Shown one piece after another: positions 49,501-63,679 of a DNA stretch of 64,000 nucleotides. The position numbers and the translations under genes were made by a program. The notes below the pieces were generated by a model that did no database searches, had not been told where the DNA came from, and saw nothing but the letters and a program-made list of their open reading frames with translations. Every line of letters starts with the position of its first letter. Position 1 is the first letter of the stretch. This DNA comes from Pegea sp. RAD2-039. Lineage: Eukaryota > Chordata > Thaliacea > Salpida > Salpidae. The stretch spans positions 434,001 through 498,000 of the forward strand of contig JAQGEQ010000232.1 of assembly GCA_034620365.1 (NCBI GenBank), read 5' to 3'.

Positions 49501-51549
49501 CTTTATCTGTTTACTTATTTATATCATTTGCGTTTGGTGTGGAGTCCTACCAATATGTAAACGACTCTGAGTGGAAAATATATCACAAAGAATACATCAA
49601 GTAAATAAAACCTCATCTTCTTCAGCCATCTTACTTCAAATGATTTATTTTAGATGTCAAATGAATTCAACAATTATGAAAAATCATCAAGTTTGTAAAT
49701 TACAACACAAACCTAGTGTTGTGTTCAAAAAACTTCAAATATTCTGTTATTTTGGTAGTATCATTGTAGTAAGCTCCTTAGTATGGACAAAAGCATCTTT
49801 TCGAAATTGGAGAAGAAACTTGCGCAGGTTTTTGATTACATAATCACAATTAGTTGCCAAATTTCTACCAGATTTGCTTGTTTCTATCAACTCCATTTTC
49901 GAAAAATAACACTTTTTTTAATATTTAAAATCTGCTAAATAACTTTGTGATAGCCTGCTGTTCTAGATGAAGATTCGTCGCGACGTTTCTTGTAATTAAA
50001 TCATCGCTGATATTTTATTCCAGGTTAACTGGACGTAGTGATAATGAAATGAAACGGATCAGGCAACCAAGCAAGTTAATAGCAAAAGCGTTTGCTCATC
50101 GCAAATCACTTGCTAATGATCAAAATAAGTTAGTTGATCATCACACACAACATTTTCTTCTCGATCTTCAACTTCCTTTTTTTCTATCTTCAAACCGCTA
50201 CTAGTAGAAAAAACTTAGAAATAATTTGAGAATTTTTAGTCATTTTACTGTCTCCGCTAACTAAACCCTGTATAAGCAGATTTCGAATAAGAGTTTCTAA
50301 TCGACCACAAATCTGACATCAAAAACTTCTGAAAAATTCATGTGATCTTCAAAGACACAATCCAAACAAAAACTGACTTTTAAGAAGTTGAATTTAATCT
50401 CTTCATCTTTACAGAACTGATATTCTTAATGAGGTTGAAGATCTTATGTTTAGCGAGCATACGATCTCTCACCAAGACCCCGTTGCAATGAACTTTGTAC
50501 TTGATAGTGTCTCTATTGTAAGTCCATTTATTAGATCTTCATCACTTCATCTCATATAATCTAGAATCTGCCTCCTAAATGGTATCGTCACGTTCCAAAG
50601 CTTATTCGTCGACGCGGAGCTATTCATATGCAACAAATTAACAACCAATCAGATAAGAGGAAAGCTGGACAGTATCATTGGGCCATGAGGTGCTCTCCTG
50701 TAGGATATAACTTGTGTGAAGTGAAAAAATCCTTACCGCAGTCCAAAGTTAACACAGTTTCTGAAGCGGTACTAAAATGTTTTTTTTTATTTTTGGAATA
50801 TGTTTTGATGAATATTTAATTTTTAGATAATTGAAAGTAAAGCTCAGACAGAAATACTTTATGAGGTTAGTTCGAAAACCTCACAAAAGTTAGAAATGAT
50901 CGAATATTTTGTCTAAAGAAACCTCCAGGAGTTAGAAAGATAGAAGATTCAGAGACACAAGACTTCTTCCAGCAATCAACATCAGGAGGGTATATGTCTC
51001 AAATGCCTCAACCAAAAGGTTCTTTCACTTCTCTCTATGAAATCTACAAATTCTCGTCTTTTAGCTGTCACCGACAATACATTCAAACCAACAACAACCA
51101 GAAACCCCTTCTATAACTACCAACTACAACAAAACCAACTTCTTGCTTATTACAACCATCAAATGAACCAGCTAGCTCTTATGATGGCAACTAATCAACC
51201 ACCAGGTAACCAATCATCAAATATATCTTTTTCAACCAATCACAACTCGTATACAGCTCCATTTATTGACCCGACCGCCTGGCCTTTCCTTCTACCTCCA
51301 GTGCAAGTGCCTAATCAGCTACCAGCTCATATTAATGTCCATAATCTACCTCCTGAGTTCCATCTGATGACTTCTCCGACCTGTTTGCCGCGAGAAGATG
51401 ATGAAGAAATCCCACAATTGATGACTGAATCACCTCTGAGTGGTTCTACATCAACTACAAACTCCGATGTGTCCTTAGATCGTTTTGGGATCACTTTAAA
51501 TTCATCAGCAAATGATAGTGCACCTGATGATCCGACATTTTCAAGATGA
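46550..51549 (+). CDS. SMO: Smoothened, class F Hedgehog signal transducer
   Basis: Sixteen exons join without a break to about 864 aa: 46550-46796, 46849-46948, 47005-47113, 47165-47371, 47878-48047, 48098-48251, 48463-48587, 49279-49442, 49492-49600, 49654-49827, 50024-50128, 50415-50517, 50565-50768, 50827-50865, 50919-51018 and 51065-51549. A Frizzled-type Cys-rich domain (about residues 33-155) has [20 protein letters not shown] and [12 protein letters not shown] cysteine linker follows, then seven membrane segments (about 199-510), with [13 protein letters not shown] and [12 protein letters not shown] between TM2 and TM3 and [12 protein letters not shown] after TM7. The cytoplasmic tail keeps [14 protein letters not shown] and RRGAI segments and ends Gln/Asn/Ser-rich. 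In known homologs it is released from Patched inhibition to activate Gli/Ci. The start is uncertain: no good signal peptide is visible at 46550, so an upstream exon may be missing. AATAAA lies at 51820. Confidence 0.93.
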
Positions 51550-52756
51550 TAGATCTTCTTTTTTCTTTTTTCAGTTTTTTTTTTATATTGATCTTCAAAC
51601 ATTTAAAAGCTTATCACCAAAATACTTTTTTGTGTCATCCACAACCGATTAATCCTCATATTCACTTTTAACGCGAATAAATCAACAAATGCTGCCTTTT
51701 TTGGTTTGATTGCTTAAAATTCAGCCTTTTTCACAAGATTTTTTATTTTTTTTCAACTTTTTCATTAAATCGTGTTTTTTTACTTTCAAATTACATTTTT
51801 TTCTACCTTTTTTGAACTGAATAAATGAATTAAACTGTAAAATTGTTCAAGATTTGTGTTTTTTTTGTGAAAACTATGGTGAAAAAAATAAGTAAAATAA
51901 TCAGTAAATTTTGAGGATACTTTTCTTCAAGCTAACTTCAAAGTAATTTAATTCTATTTAGCTTTAGAGACATCTAGCGGAAATCGAGAAAAATAATTAG
52001 TTTAAAAGTTAATTTTATCTTAAGCTTTTAAGTATCGTTTTTTTGCCCTTTTAAAAACAAGTTAATAAAAGCAAAAAATCACGATTGTTTTGAGTAAATT
52101 TTTCAAATAACTTTAGATCCAAAGCTTTTAACATTACAGTTTTAAACAAACTTTGCCTTTTGGATCAATAGAATTGCTTTTAATGAATGACATAACTTGA
52201 AAATCTGAAGACTACACATTGAAAAGTTGGAGAAATTAGTTTTAGGGGTTTGAATTATTGATAATAATTTCTTTAAAAAAAAAAATAATTAAATTTTTAC
52301 AACTTTTTAACTTGTTAAATGGATAAAAAAGTTACTCTGAACTAAAACTATTTTGGATACAGTTGAATTAAAAATATTATGTATTACATTTATGAAATAC
52401 AATCTAAATAAAGCTACACCATTAAGTCTCCAAAAGTATATATTTTACTTTCATTTTTCAAAATACAATTCATAAAAGTAAATCAACGTTAACTTTCTTT
52501 AAAATACAAAATGCTGATATTTTAATTGGATCTAGTGTTTTATTCAGGCCATAAAACTTAAAGACCAATTTAAAAAATTTGAATCGATATCTTTAGCTAT
52601 AAACAATGTGTTCTATGTTTACAAGTAGTTGTGTAGTTACAAATTAGATATAACTTTATAATAATTATGTTTTTTTGTTAATTTTATGATAATGGATTTT
52701 TTTAAACATTTGAACACGTTTTATAGGTTTAATTTCTTTAGTTTTAATTAAAGAAA
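51550..52756. other. Smoothened 3' UTR and RAD51C upstream region
   Basis: AT-rich. A poly(A) signal for Smoothened is at 51820-51825. Nothing else recognised. Confidence 0.5.
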
Positions 52757-55315
52757 ATGGAAAAGTTACTTTCAGTTAAATGTTTGCTTGCAAAATCCTT
52801 AAAAACTCCAAATATAATAACAACTTCATCATCTATTCTTGATGTTATTTTAGGTGGAGGAGTTGAAACCGGTTGTATCACTGAAATATCAGGTGAATCT
52901 CAAGAAATATTTTTTAATTGGTTTAAATAAAAATATAGTTTTTAAATTTTGAATAGCTTTTTAGTCTCACATCAATTGAACAGAAGTAATAAAATTGTAT
53001 TTTTATTCCAATTCTTATTTATCTCTCTTATATATTTGAAATTAACTTTAAAACCTTTTAGTTTTATAATTAAAAGTATTTATTCATACTTAAATTTATT
53101 TCTTAGTTTCAAATATAATAAAAGTTATATTTGAAACTTTTATTAATTTGGAATATTTTTCTACTTTATACAATTTCAGTAAACTTTCTTTATTTCTTTA
53201 TTTCAAACAAATATAAATACTTCCAAATATGAAACTAACTTCATTCTTTAAAATCTTTTGTTTCACTTATTTTCTATCTTTATACTTTTACTTCATTATT
53301 ATTTAAATCTACAGGTGAAAGTGGTTTAGGAAAAAGCCAGTTTTGTTTTCAACTCGCTGTTAATGCTCAGCTTCCTTTTAAGTTGGGTGGCTTATCTTCT
53401 GAAGTTGTATTCGTTGACACTGAACAAACTTTTTCTAGTGAACGACTAATTGAAATTGTTAATGGAACCCTAAGTGATTGTAGAAAATTAAAAGGTAAAT
53501 ACATAAAATTTGAATATTATTCTTAATAAAAAATTTTACAATTATTCCTGTTTCTCAATTATAAAAACTTTCTAAAACTTATCAATTCTTAGTCTTTTTA
53601 TACATTATAATATTTGAAGATATCTTATTGTAGTTTTTATTTATGATTTCATTTTTGGTTTGATAGATGGTGAAGAATCTTTGAAAGGACTCACATTTCA
53701 TCACTTCTTGTCTAAACTCCTTGTCTTTAGGTGCCTAGAAGCAGTCGAGTTACTGGCAGTGGTTCATCAGCTTGTTGAGTTTTTGAAGTCACATCCCAAA
53801 GTAAAAACTTAAAAATAATTTTATTTCTTTAAAAATTTTTAATTGAAATTTTATTTCTATCAGTTCTGTAGACTATAAATATTGAGTAAACTAGTTATAA
53901 ACTTTTTGTAAGTTTGTAGGCCTTTGATATGAATATAGAAAACGTTGCTCTCTAAAAACTAAATAATTAATGAAAATTAATTTTTAAATATTTAATTTTA
54001 AACATTTTTGAAAGACAATTCTAAAAAGCTCTTAGGTTTGCTGATAAGAGATTTTGTGTCTTTTTGAAGTCTTCTTTTAGCTTTTTGCCTAAGTAAACAA
54101 GTAAATCATCTACTGATAACTTAAATTCTTTGTAATCTCATATAAATATTTTTGAATGAAACTGTGGTTAAAATATTTCCATTTTCAGGTTGATATTTTA
54201 TGAATAATTAAGCTAATTTTGTTTAGGTCAGATTAATCATAATTGATAGTATAGCAAATGCTATCAGATCTGAAGAATTGACAACAAGAACTAGAATAAT
54301 GTTGGATATAGCCTCAAAACTACAACAGATAACCATGCATACTAAAACCTCAGTAGTAGTAGTCAACCAGGTAAATGAAAGATCTGTTGAAAACCTCTAG
54401 GAAATGATGTTGATATTCTTTAGGTAACAACTAATATAATATCTGATTCAATAATCCCAGCACTTGGGAGCACATGGAGTCATGTCCCAGGAGTTAAAAT
54501 CTTACTTCAAAAGAAGGGTTCTAAGAGGTGAATCAATTTCATGTATTTTATAAGTTTCAGGAGTTTGATTTTCAAACTCAGTTTTAGTTTGGAGAGTATG
54601 TTATCATTAGATAAACTTAAATTAAAGACCGTTAAGCTGAGAAAAGAGATTCATGTCTTCATTTATCAAGATGTCTCGAGAAAAAGTCTTGTGACAATCC
54701 CTAAAGACAACTAGAAAGGATAAGAGGTGATGTGGATTGAAGATCTGGGAAAGAACCACAGATCATTAAGTATTGGGGCAAACACTAATAAAACAGTCAA
54801 CATCTTGAGACACATATTTTTAAAACAACAAAGAGGACACAACTTTTACTGAATTTTTCTTTGAGAATTTCTCTGGTTTTTTATTTGAATGTTATCCAGA
54901 GTTTTATGAGTCTCTCTGTCATAGTTGCTTATGATTAAATGAAATTTTGATAACTTCATATATAATTAAGTTTCTAATTGAAAGTTAATTTATTTTCAGG
55001 TTAGCTCGATTAGTTAAATCATCAACCAGAAAACCAGCTGCTGCAGCTTACAATATCACAAGTAAAGGTATCCGGGACTCAAATGATGATTTCAACCAGC
55101 AGGTCGCCCAAAAGTTCAGTCTTCAGACAACTAAACATATAAAGTTGCAAGTGATTTCACAAGATTTCCTAAATTTATCACAGCAAGTGATTGATGGGAG
55201 TAATCCTGATAAGTCCTCTCAATTAACTGAAGAAAAAACTCATAATGGAGTGAAAAGACATTCTAGTGATGAAGATTGGAAATTGAAAAGTAAATGTTTT
55301 CGAAAGAGTTTGTGA
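52757..55315 (+). CDS. RAD51C: RAD51C-like homologous recombination ATPase
   Basis: Six exons (52757-52892, 53315-53494, 53667-53800, 54227-54370, 54424-54527, 55000-55315) join to 337 aa. Walker A is GESGLGKSQ, split by the first intron; Walker B is VRLIIIDSIA; then VVVVNQVTT. The segment LVFRCLEAVELLAVVHQLVE and the LGSTWSHVPG..RLARLVKSSTRKPA..ITSKGIRD block follow RAD51C more closely than XRCC3 or RAD51. The human protein carries an N-terminal region of about 80 residues that is not visible here, so this form is short at the N-terminus. A C-terminal extension ends in a basic stretch (KSKCFRKSL) that may act as a nuclear signal. RAD51C acts in the BCDX2 and CX3 complexes in strand-exchange repair. 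AATAAA at 55383 is a likely poly(A) signal. Confidence 0.9.
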
Positions 55316-57678
55316 TTCGAGTTTTTAGGGTGTTGTTGAAACAAATAATTTTCTATTTGAATTACTTCTTTTTATATAAATCAATAAAAGTTTAAAGTTG
55401 AAGTTTACATTAGTCCAGTAAAACTGTAGAATATATAGTTATCAATAACTAACATTTATCTGTTTGCTACCTAAGATAGAAATTTGTAATTAAAAAATAT
55501 CTATTTGAACAATCATAAAAAGAAATTTGTTGTTCTAGTTTGCTGACTACATAAGAAAAATCTGTTAAAACGTAAGATTGAAAAAAATAAATAAGCTTTC
55601 ATCTCAAAATTAAAGCATCAAAAATGGTTTTATTTCATTTCTAAAACTGTATCATCTTAAAAATAAGGACTTTTTAGATTTTTAATCGAGTTTAAAATTT
55701 AGTTAAATAAAAAATATTAAAGATTTTAAGTTTCAATTTTCGTTTAAATTAATATTTTTGAAAAATAAGAAACTTTTTGAAGTTTGAAATATTATGTTTG
55801 TATTCATTGCAAGATTTCACTAAAAATTGTCACTTTCAATAAATCAATTGATCTTCTATTAGTTATTAATCTATTAAATGTTGAATTTTTATCAAACTAA
55901 TTTTATTAAAATTGATGCCAAACCATATTCTAGCGTAACTCAAATCAGTTATAAAAGAACTGGATTCATACTCCAGGTGTTTCTCAAAACCTTGTGTAAG
56001 AATTTTATTTATTCTTGAAAGTGATATATCTACATAGATTCATAATATAAAATCAAATTAAAAGTTTTACACGATTCAATAATGATCAAATATTACACGT
56101 ATTAGAAAAAAAAAATCATAGAATAAATAAAAACTTTATATAATCAATCGTTTATGGATTTTTCAAGTTTTGAGAGATTAAACGACTTATCCAGTTAAAA
56201 TCCAACTTTCAAACCACTTTTCTTCAACAAAGTTTTTATATTTTCTTTTACCAGAAACGAATTGAGAAAGAATTTTATCAAGAAAAGTTAAACTGAATTT
56301 TTTTATTCTATAAAACTTTAATTATTACTTTTCAGCTAACTTCAACTTTGGCTTTTATGCCAAAAATAAAAGTATTTTCTTTGATTGTCTACAATATTTA
56401 AATCGAAAAGAATTAGCCAGAAGCTTAATAAAAAATATTGATGCTACAGCTCATATTACAAAAAGAAATAATTTAAATTCATCTTAAATTGCAAGATTTA
56501 TCAAAGATAACTCTATAAATTATGATGACTTGTTTAAAATTAAGGTTAATATGTAGAGATTTGTTACAAATCTAAAAACGTTTTCCGAATCTAAATGACT
56601 TGCAGATTTTTGAATACCTAAAACGTAAAAGAGTTTAAAAGATAGGATAATGGTAAGATCTAGGACCGAAAATATTCGTGAAATAATAAATCCATTGATG
56701 AATAAAATATTATTCTATGATTGAACATTGGTTTAAGGAAGTTATTTAAAATTTACAAGCTCACAATTTATAATATTAAATTTATAACTTTAAAATGAAC
56801 AAATATTGCATCTGATAACAACTGGTAATAACTAACTTAATATTTTATACATTTGGCACTTGCTTTTCAATACTTATTGTAAATTATTTAAAAAATACGA
56901 TTAAGAACTTGTTTAGTCCCTTTCTATATGTACATAACTAGCTTAAAAACTAAAACAATGTAATTGCCAAACGGCAGAAGAAAATACTTATTAATAGTTT
57001 ACTTAAAAGAAAAAACTAAAAACATCGTTTGCAGAAAAAAAATATATTTAGAAATTCTTGGTGATCTATAATTGGTTTATTACCATTTTTTCATATAATT
57101 AAAAACAAGCTTATTTGTTAAATTTTTATCTAAATAACCTGAGCTTAAAATATTCATTTATATAATCTTTAAATGTAATTTAAATCTAAAATTGAAATAA
57201 TATTATGATATTCTCTAAAATTATTCGAAAAAAAAAGATGAAATTTAAGTTACATAATCTTTAATCTTGTAATTTAGTACCAAATATTACAAAAAAGCCA
57301 TTTTGTAGCTAACTTCATGAGCTTGCGTTGCCGCAATAATAACATACAAAAATTGCAACAAAATAAAATTTGTTTCTACCTTAATGTTTATTTGTTTATT
57401 TTTTGGAAATTATGTTTATAAAACTCAATAATTGTTCAGCTCATCATAAAATTAATACTATTTATTAAATTTAATATTTAATGAAAACTTTCATAATTTA
57501 TCTATTTTTAGATATTTATATTAAAATTAATGTACTTTAGATTTATTGTCTTTAAGCATAACTAGAGATTAAAAATCATATGATTTTAAATAGGTTGAAA
57601 ATAAAATTCTGTTAGTAGTTAAATCATTATTTATTATTGCAGTTATTTAATCATCTTTAAAACTATTTAGTGTTAACG
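55316..57678. other. AT-rich intergenic with a LINE scrap
   Basis: No gene. A decayed LINE scrap is at 56610-56745 (listed separately). The rest is unrecognised AT-rich sequence. Confidence 0.5.
56610..56745 (-). mobile_element. Decayed LINE fragment
   Basis: Matches 31650-31748 of LINE copy C with gaps, including ATATTCGTGAAATAATAAAT and an ATTGGTTTA end. It is too short to be coding. Confidence 0.55.
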
Positions 57679-60600
57679 ATGATTGAAACCAACATCTCTT
57701 CTTTTAGAGGAGTTAATATTTCTTTTTCTCTCAACAAAGAAAATTTTCAAGGTGACTTTCAACAAATGTTTATTAGTTTTGAATAAATCGTAAATTTTAA
57801 CACGAATATCTTCAACTGTTGTTAGTGATATTTTAAGTTTTATTTGTAACTGTATTTACAACTTTAGATAAAATAGAATATATAATCTTAGTAACTTTGG
57901 TTTATAGCTTTCAATATTTGTTTAATACAACAAATGTTTGATAATATATTTGTGAATATATTTTGACTGCAACCTTTTTAACTAATTTAATTAGATCCTA
58001 TTTATTTAATGAATAGTAAAAAATGTTGATCCCAATATATCTCTCAATTCCTGGCTAAGAGAAAACTGTTTCACTGGTAGCAAGGTGATGTGTGAACAAG
58101 GAGGTTGTGGATCTTGTGTTGTTGTAGTTATCAGCAAGAATAAAGCTCCTATTGCTGCCAACTCAGTATGTTAATACTTCAAGTACCTAAGTGTTGCTAT
58201 AAAGTTTATACTTTATAGTGTTTGATGCCTTTGTATCATGTAAACGGATGTAGTGTTTTTACTTCTGATGGATTAGGATCAATGACTAAAGGTTTTAATC
58301 AAATACAAAAGAGTTTTGTGGAACATGGAGCAACACAATGCGGTTATTGTACACCAGGATTTATTACAAGTGTATATAGGTAAGTCTTACTACTTTTGTG
58401 GCTATTGGTTTATATGTATACTTTCAGTCTGCTTAAATCTGAAGGTAAAGTAACTGAACAAGATATTGAAGACCATTTAGATGGCCATATTTGTAGATGT
58501 ACAGGTTATAGGTCTATTTTAGATGCATCAAAAAGTTTGATAGCTGGTAAAGAAAATATAACAGATATAGAGGTTTGTTTTTTCTGTTAGATAGAAATTG
58601 TAGTAACTTCTTAATTACTATTCAGGATTTATCTAATTTTAAACTTCAAAACAAGAAACAAAATAAAAGTCTTGCTATGAAAGGAAAAATTCAAAAGAGT
58701 TATATAACAAGAGAAATTAGTTCAACTAAACTTTTCCAACCAATTTCATTAGATGAATTAAAAACTTTCATGAATGACTCATCTAAATTTACTGATTCAA
58801 AAGTATTCTTATGTGCTGGTACTTCTAAAGGTCGGTAGATGTATTTAATACTTGTGTTTATCTTTTATGTCTTTCAGGTATTTATCAACCATCTGGAGGT
58901 AACACTTCTGCTTTAGTGGTTGACCTTTCTCAAGTCCCAGAGCTTCTTATGCAGGAAGTAAATAAATCTAAAGGATTAATTGAAGTTGGAGCAGGTGTTT
59001 CTATTAATCAACTTAGCACCTTACTTTCATCAAATAATGAAAATGATAATAAGATATTCAATGAAGCAGTTAAACATTTACAAAAAGTAGCTGGCAACAC
59101 AATTCGAAATGTTAGAACTTATTTTGTAGAGGAATCAGCTGTGAATTAACTCAATTTTTCAGGTGGCTTCTTGGGCAGGTAACTTAATGGTGAAATATTA
59201 TCACAGAGAGTTTCCTTCTGATGTTGCTATCATCTTAGAAAGTTTGAAAGCTAAACTTTCTATATATGATTCATTAAATAGACAAATAAATCAGTATTCA
59301 ATTTTTGGAGAAAATAGTTTAATGTCTACTGATATGAAAAAGAAAGTTAGTATGGTTGAACTACTATAAAAGTTATTTAAAATTAATTGTTTTCAGGTGA
59401 TATTGTCGATGGAGATACCTGTTCCAAATGATGAGAATATTGTTTATAAGACATATAAGATTATGCCTAGATCCCAAGTAAAAATCTTTGAAAATATCTT
59501 GAAATCTGTATAAATTTCTAATTTTAAAATCAGTTTACTTTGATATATAATCAAATTTTACTTATTTATTTTTACAAATAAAATTTCAAACTAATATGGT
59601 GATAGATAATGATAAATTGTTGCTTAGACATTTACAATTTTCTTTTGTAAGAAGGATTTTAATGTCTGATATAATTGTTGATAGAATTCACATGCTTATA
59701 TTAATGGAGCTTTTTCAGCAAATGTAGTAAACAACAAATTAATTGGACAAAATGTATCTCTTGTTTTTGGTAATATAAGATCTGATTTTAATCATGCTTT
59801 TGAAACTGAAGAATATCTAAAAGGAAAAACAATTAATAAATCAACTTTGAAAGGTTTTTTATATTTTTTAATTATACAATTTATTCATTAATAATTTTAG
59901 ATGCTTTAAAATTCTCAATTAGAATATTTTATTAAAGAAATGAATTTATTTTTTGTTAGAATCTCTCCAATTACTTTTGAGTGAATTAAAACCAGTTCAA
60001 AATGATGACATCGACTTAACAGTCGATAGTAAAAATGACCTTTCATTATCAGTATTTTACAAAGTAACCAGATTTTCTTTGTGTAACAAGCTAATAAATG
60101 ACTAAGCAAAATGTATTTGTTTTTTAAAACTTTTTGAAAAGTTGTGAATAATGATTTGGATTATAAAATTGTCAAATTTTTCAGTTTTTTCTCAATCTTA
60201 TACCAGATGAAGAACTAGAAGTATCTTTAAGATCAGCTAAATCTTCTTTAAATCGTGAGATTTCAAGTGGAACACAAACATATACAACAAACGTCAAAAC
60301 ATACCCAATATCTCAGCCAATACCAAAGATATCTTCAAATATACAGGTTTGCTAAAATCTTCCAAAAACTTCTAGAATTTTACTTTCATCAAAATTTTAT
60401 CTAATTGCTCTCTCGACTTTAACAAAGATTTTAAATCCTAGACATCTTCAGAAGCATACTACTTATCGGATCTTCCTTCTTCAGTTAATGAAGTACATTG
60501 TGCTTTTGTTCTATCTGATGTAGGGAACGCAGACATTGATCAAATAGATATCTCATCTGCATCAGAACAAAAAGGTTTCGTTCAAATAATTACAGGTCAT

Positions 60601-63600
60601 AAACAAACCAAATAAATAGCTGAGATTCAAAGATGTTTTGATTACAGGCAGCAATTTCCCTAATGAAGTAAAAAACCAATGCTATGGTAATTTCGATAAC
60701 ACTAGACCTTTACTAGCAGTTGAACATATAGATTATGCTGGCCAACCGATTGCTTTAGTCATCGCAGGTTTATTGACTTTCAAATCAATAAATTTTTTAA
60801 TTACTTTTTGTTATTTTTAGAAACTGAAAAAGAAGCAAGAGAAATAGCTGGTCGTGTGAATGTAACTTACAAAAACAAGCAACAAAATATACTATCAACA
60901 AGAGATGCCATCAAAAATAATTTATTTTATCCACTTGATCTTGAAGACATTGTTGTAGGAGATCCTGATGATGCGATTAAAGAAGCTGAACATAAAGTGC
61001 TATTTCTTCGATGAAAAAACTTTTTCAAAACTTTTTGATTCTTAGATTAGCGGAAGTATTGATTTAGAATCACAATATCATTTTTATCTGGAAAATCAAA
61101 TATCTCGAGTTAAAAAAAATGATTTTGGAGGTTTTGAAATCGAGTCTGCAACCCAATCTCAAAGATTCATCCAGACTGCTCTATCTGAGATCTTCAGCAT
61201 TTCATCAAACAAGTAAACAAGAAAATCCTCTTCTATTTAAATCAACAAACTTTTATAGAATTGAAATAAAGTCGAAAAGAATGGGAGGTGCTTTTGGTGG
61301 GAAAGCCACAAACTCAATAATTATTGCTGTTGCTGCTTCCCTTGCTGCTCACGTGACAGGCAGACCTGCTCGCTTCCATGCTGATCTAAAGACGTGTATG
61401 AGTGCCCTAGGTGGCCGATTACCTTATTCACTTGATTACACAATCGGTAAGATTGGAATTTGGTGTCTTGTTGGGTCGTTGATGAGTTTCTGATAGGTTT
61501 TAATAAGTGTGGAGTGATTGAAGGTCTTGATTGGAAGGTTTTTACGAATAGTGGATCTAGTGTTTTTGATAACGAAGCAAATGAGATTGGAATTTTTATG
61601 TTTTTCGCTGATAATGGTGAGTTCTTGAGATTTGATTATTTTCAAAGTAATAAGACAAATATTTTCAGCTTATTACTGTCCTAATAGAAGACTTTCTCGT
61701 TTCTCCTGTAAAACAAACCTAGCATCCGGGACCTGGTGTCGTGGCCCTGGTTAGAAAATCTTCAAGTTTACTGACTTCTTCAATAAATCTTCCTCGTTTC
61801 CAGGTTCTCTTCAGTTAACTGCATTTGCTGATGTCATGCTTGAACACGTTGCTGATTATTTACAAAAAGATCCGATAGATATAAAAATAGCAAATTTTTA
61901 TCAAAATGGTCAACGAGTTATTGATGGTAGTATCTTAACTGACTGCACAATCTCCGAAATGTGTTCTTGTAAGTCACAACAAGTTATTCGTCGAATATTT
62001 TCAATATAATCATCATTTCACAGCCCTCGTTGAATCAACTGAAGTGAACAAACGTAAAGATGCAATCAAACAATTCAATCTGAACAACAAATGGAAAAAG
62101 AAGGGTTTAGCGTTGACACCAATGAAATATCCGTTAGTTACCAACCAATTACCATACACAAGGCTACATCATTTCATATTTTGTAGTATTTCGTGGGATT
62201 TTCTTATGAAATACAACGTCCTGTTAAGTGTAAATGCAATTGATGGGTCTGTTGTTGTTTCCCATGGTGGTATTGAATCAGGACAAGGAATAAACACTAA
62301 ACTAGCACAAGTAGTTGCTTTTGGTTTGGATATTCCTTTAGATATGATAATAGTTCAACGGACAAGTACAATAACTTCAGCTAATAGTGAAGTGACTGGC
62401 TCTAGTACAACAAGCGAAATGGTTTGCAGGGTAAGTTTATGTTATTTTCTTGATTTAGTTTTAAAACATTTATTTGTAGTCAGCAGTTAGATCTTGCGAG
62501 ATAATCCAAGAACGAATCAAGACGATTCGATCAAAACTTCCTTCTGATACATCTTGGGCTGATCTTATAAAAAAATGTGACATTGCTGGTGTTGATCTAA
62601 CAGTTTCATGCACGTGAGTAGATGCAGTCTTCAGCTAATTGATAAATTTCCAATTTCATCTTTAGATTAGCTCCTCCGGAAACTACAGGAGTTAGATACA
62701 ACATCTGGGGAGTCACTGCGACTGAAGTAGAACTTGATATTCTTACAGGACAACATATCATTCAACAAGTTGATCTTCTCCAAGACTGCGGGATCAGGTT
62801 TATAAAGATTTTGTTACAAAACCAGTTTTTATGGTTTGTTTTTTAGTATGAATCCACTTGTGGATGTTGGTCAAGTTGAAGGAGCTTTTGTTATGTCCTT
62901 AGGATTTTGGTTAAATGAGTCGATGATATATGATCGAGAAAGCGGTCGACTTCTAAGTGACGGAACTTGGGAGTATAAACCTCCTACAACTAAAGTACTT
63001 CTCAATTTCTTGTTCTTATCTTTAAATAAAACTTAAAGATTATTTTTCTTGTTTTTAGATTAAGTTAAAAATAATGAAATTTGAAAATATAAAAGAGTTT
63101 GAAATAAATTCTTATTCTAATTTCAGTTTTATTAAAATTTTAAACAAATCTAAACGATATTATTTTTTCTATTAACTTTTATTAGTAGTAATTTCAGCTT
63201 TATTTATAAATTAAATATCGATTAAGCTTTTAAAAGAAAATATATTTTATACTTTGTAAATAATTTTGATAACTATAAAATAATGTTTCTGCTATCAACA
63301 TCTTTTTCAAATACTCTTATTTAATCCTAAACTTAATATAACTGATTTTTAAGCTTTTGTATGATAGGATATACCAGTTAAATGGAACGTCAACTTTTTG
63401 AAACAAAGTGACAACCCTAAAGGTGTATATAACTCAAAAGCAACCGGAGAACCATCCTTATGTATGGGGGTTTCAGTAGCTCATGCATTACGTTATTGTG
63501 TTGATTCCAGTTTAATAGAAAGACGATGTAAAAATGGATTCACTTGGATAGGTACATCAGAGTGTTTCTTTCACTCACAGTTTGAGTATTTTAATTTGTC

Positions 63601-63679
63601 TACAGAGCAACCTCTAACCCCAATCAATATCAAGAAAGCTCTTCGATTAGATCCAAGCAAAGATTTTAACTTAGCCTGA
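57679..63679 (+). CDS. Aldehyde oxidase / xanthine dehydrogenase family molybdo-flavoenzyme
   Basis: I joined 24 exons in frame to about 1322 aa, the normal family length. Starts of exons 1-24: 57679, 58017, 58219, 58428, 58626, 58878, 59163, 59397, 59685, 59960, 60185, 60442, 60648, 60821, 61046, 61259, 61497, 61669, 61804, 62024, 62480, 62666, 62847, 63368. The first [2Fe-2S] domain has Cys50, 55, 58 and 75 (CEQGGCGSC..NSC); the second has Cys115, 118, 150 and 152 (QCGYC, ICRC). A FAD domain follows (exons 5-10), with VAGNTIRNVASWAGN. The molybdopterin part has RMGGAFGGKAT, GQGINTK and ATGEPSL with the catalytic Glu codon at 63449. Where xanthine dehydrogenases have FRGFG, this protein has WCRGPG, as in arthropod aldehyde oxidases (R[AS]PG). 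It therefore probably oxidises aldehydes rather than purines, with O2 or NAD+ as acceptor unclear. The last exon may contain a 54-bp intron (63553-63606) that keeps frame. Confidence 0.92.

Noticed and set aside
51327-51602. Minus-strand frame opposite the last Smoothened exon
   Set aside because: Antisense shadow of the Smoothened tail, which closes in frame with the upstream exons.
54540-54999. Possible inverted-repeat element in the last RAD51C intron (CAAGATGTCTCGAG and CATCTTGAGACA)
   Set aside because: The match between the two ends is short and imperfect, and no second copy is seen in the window.
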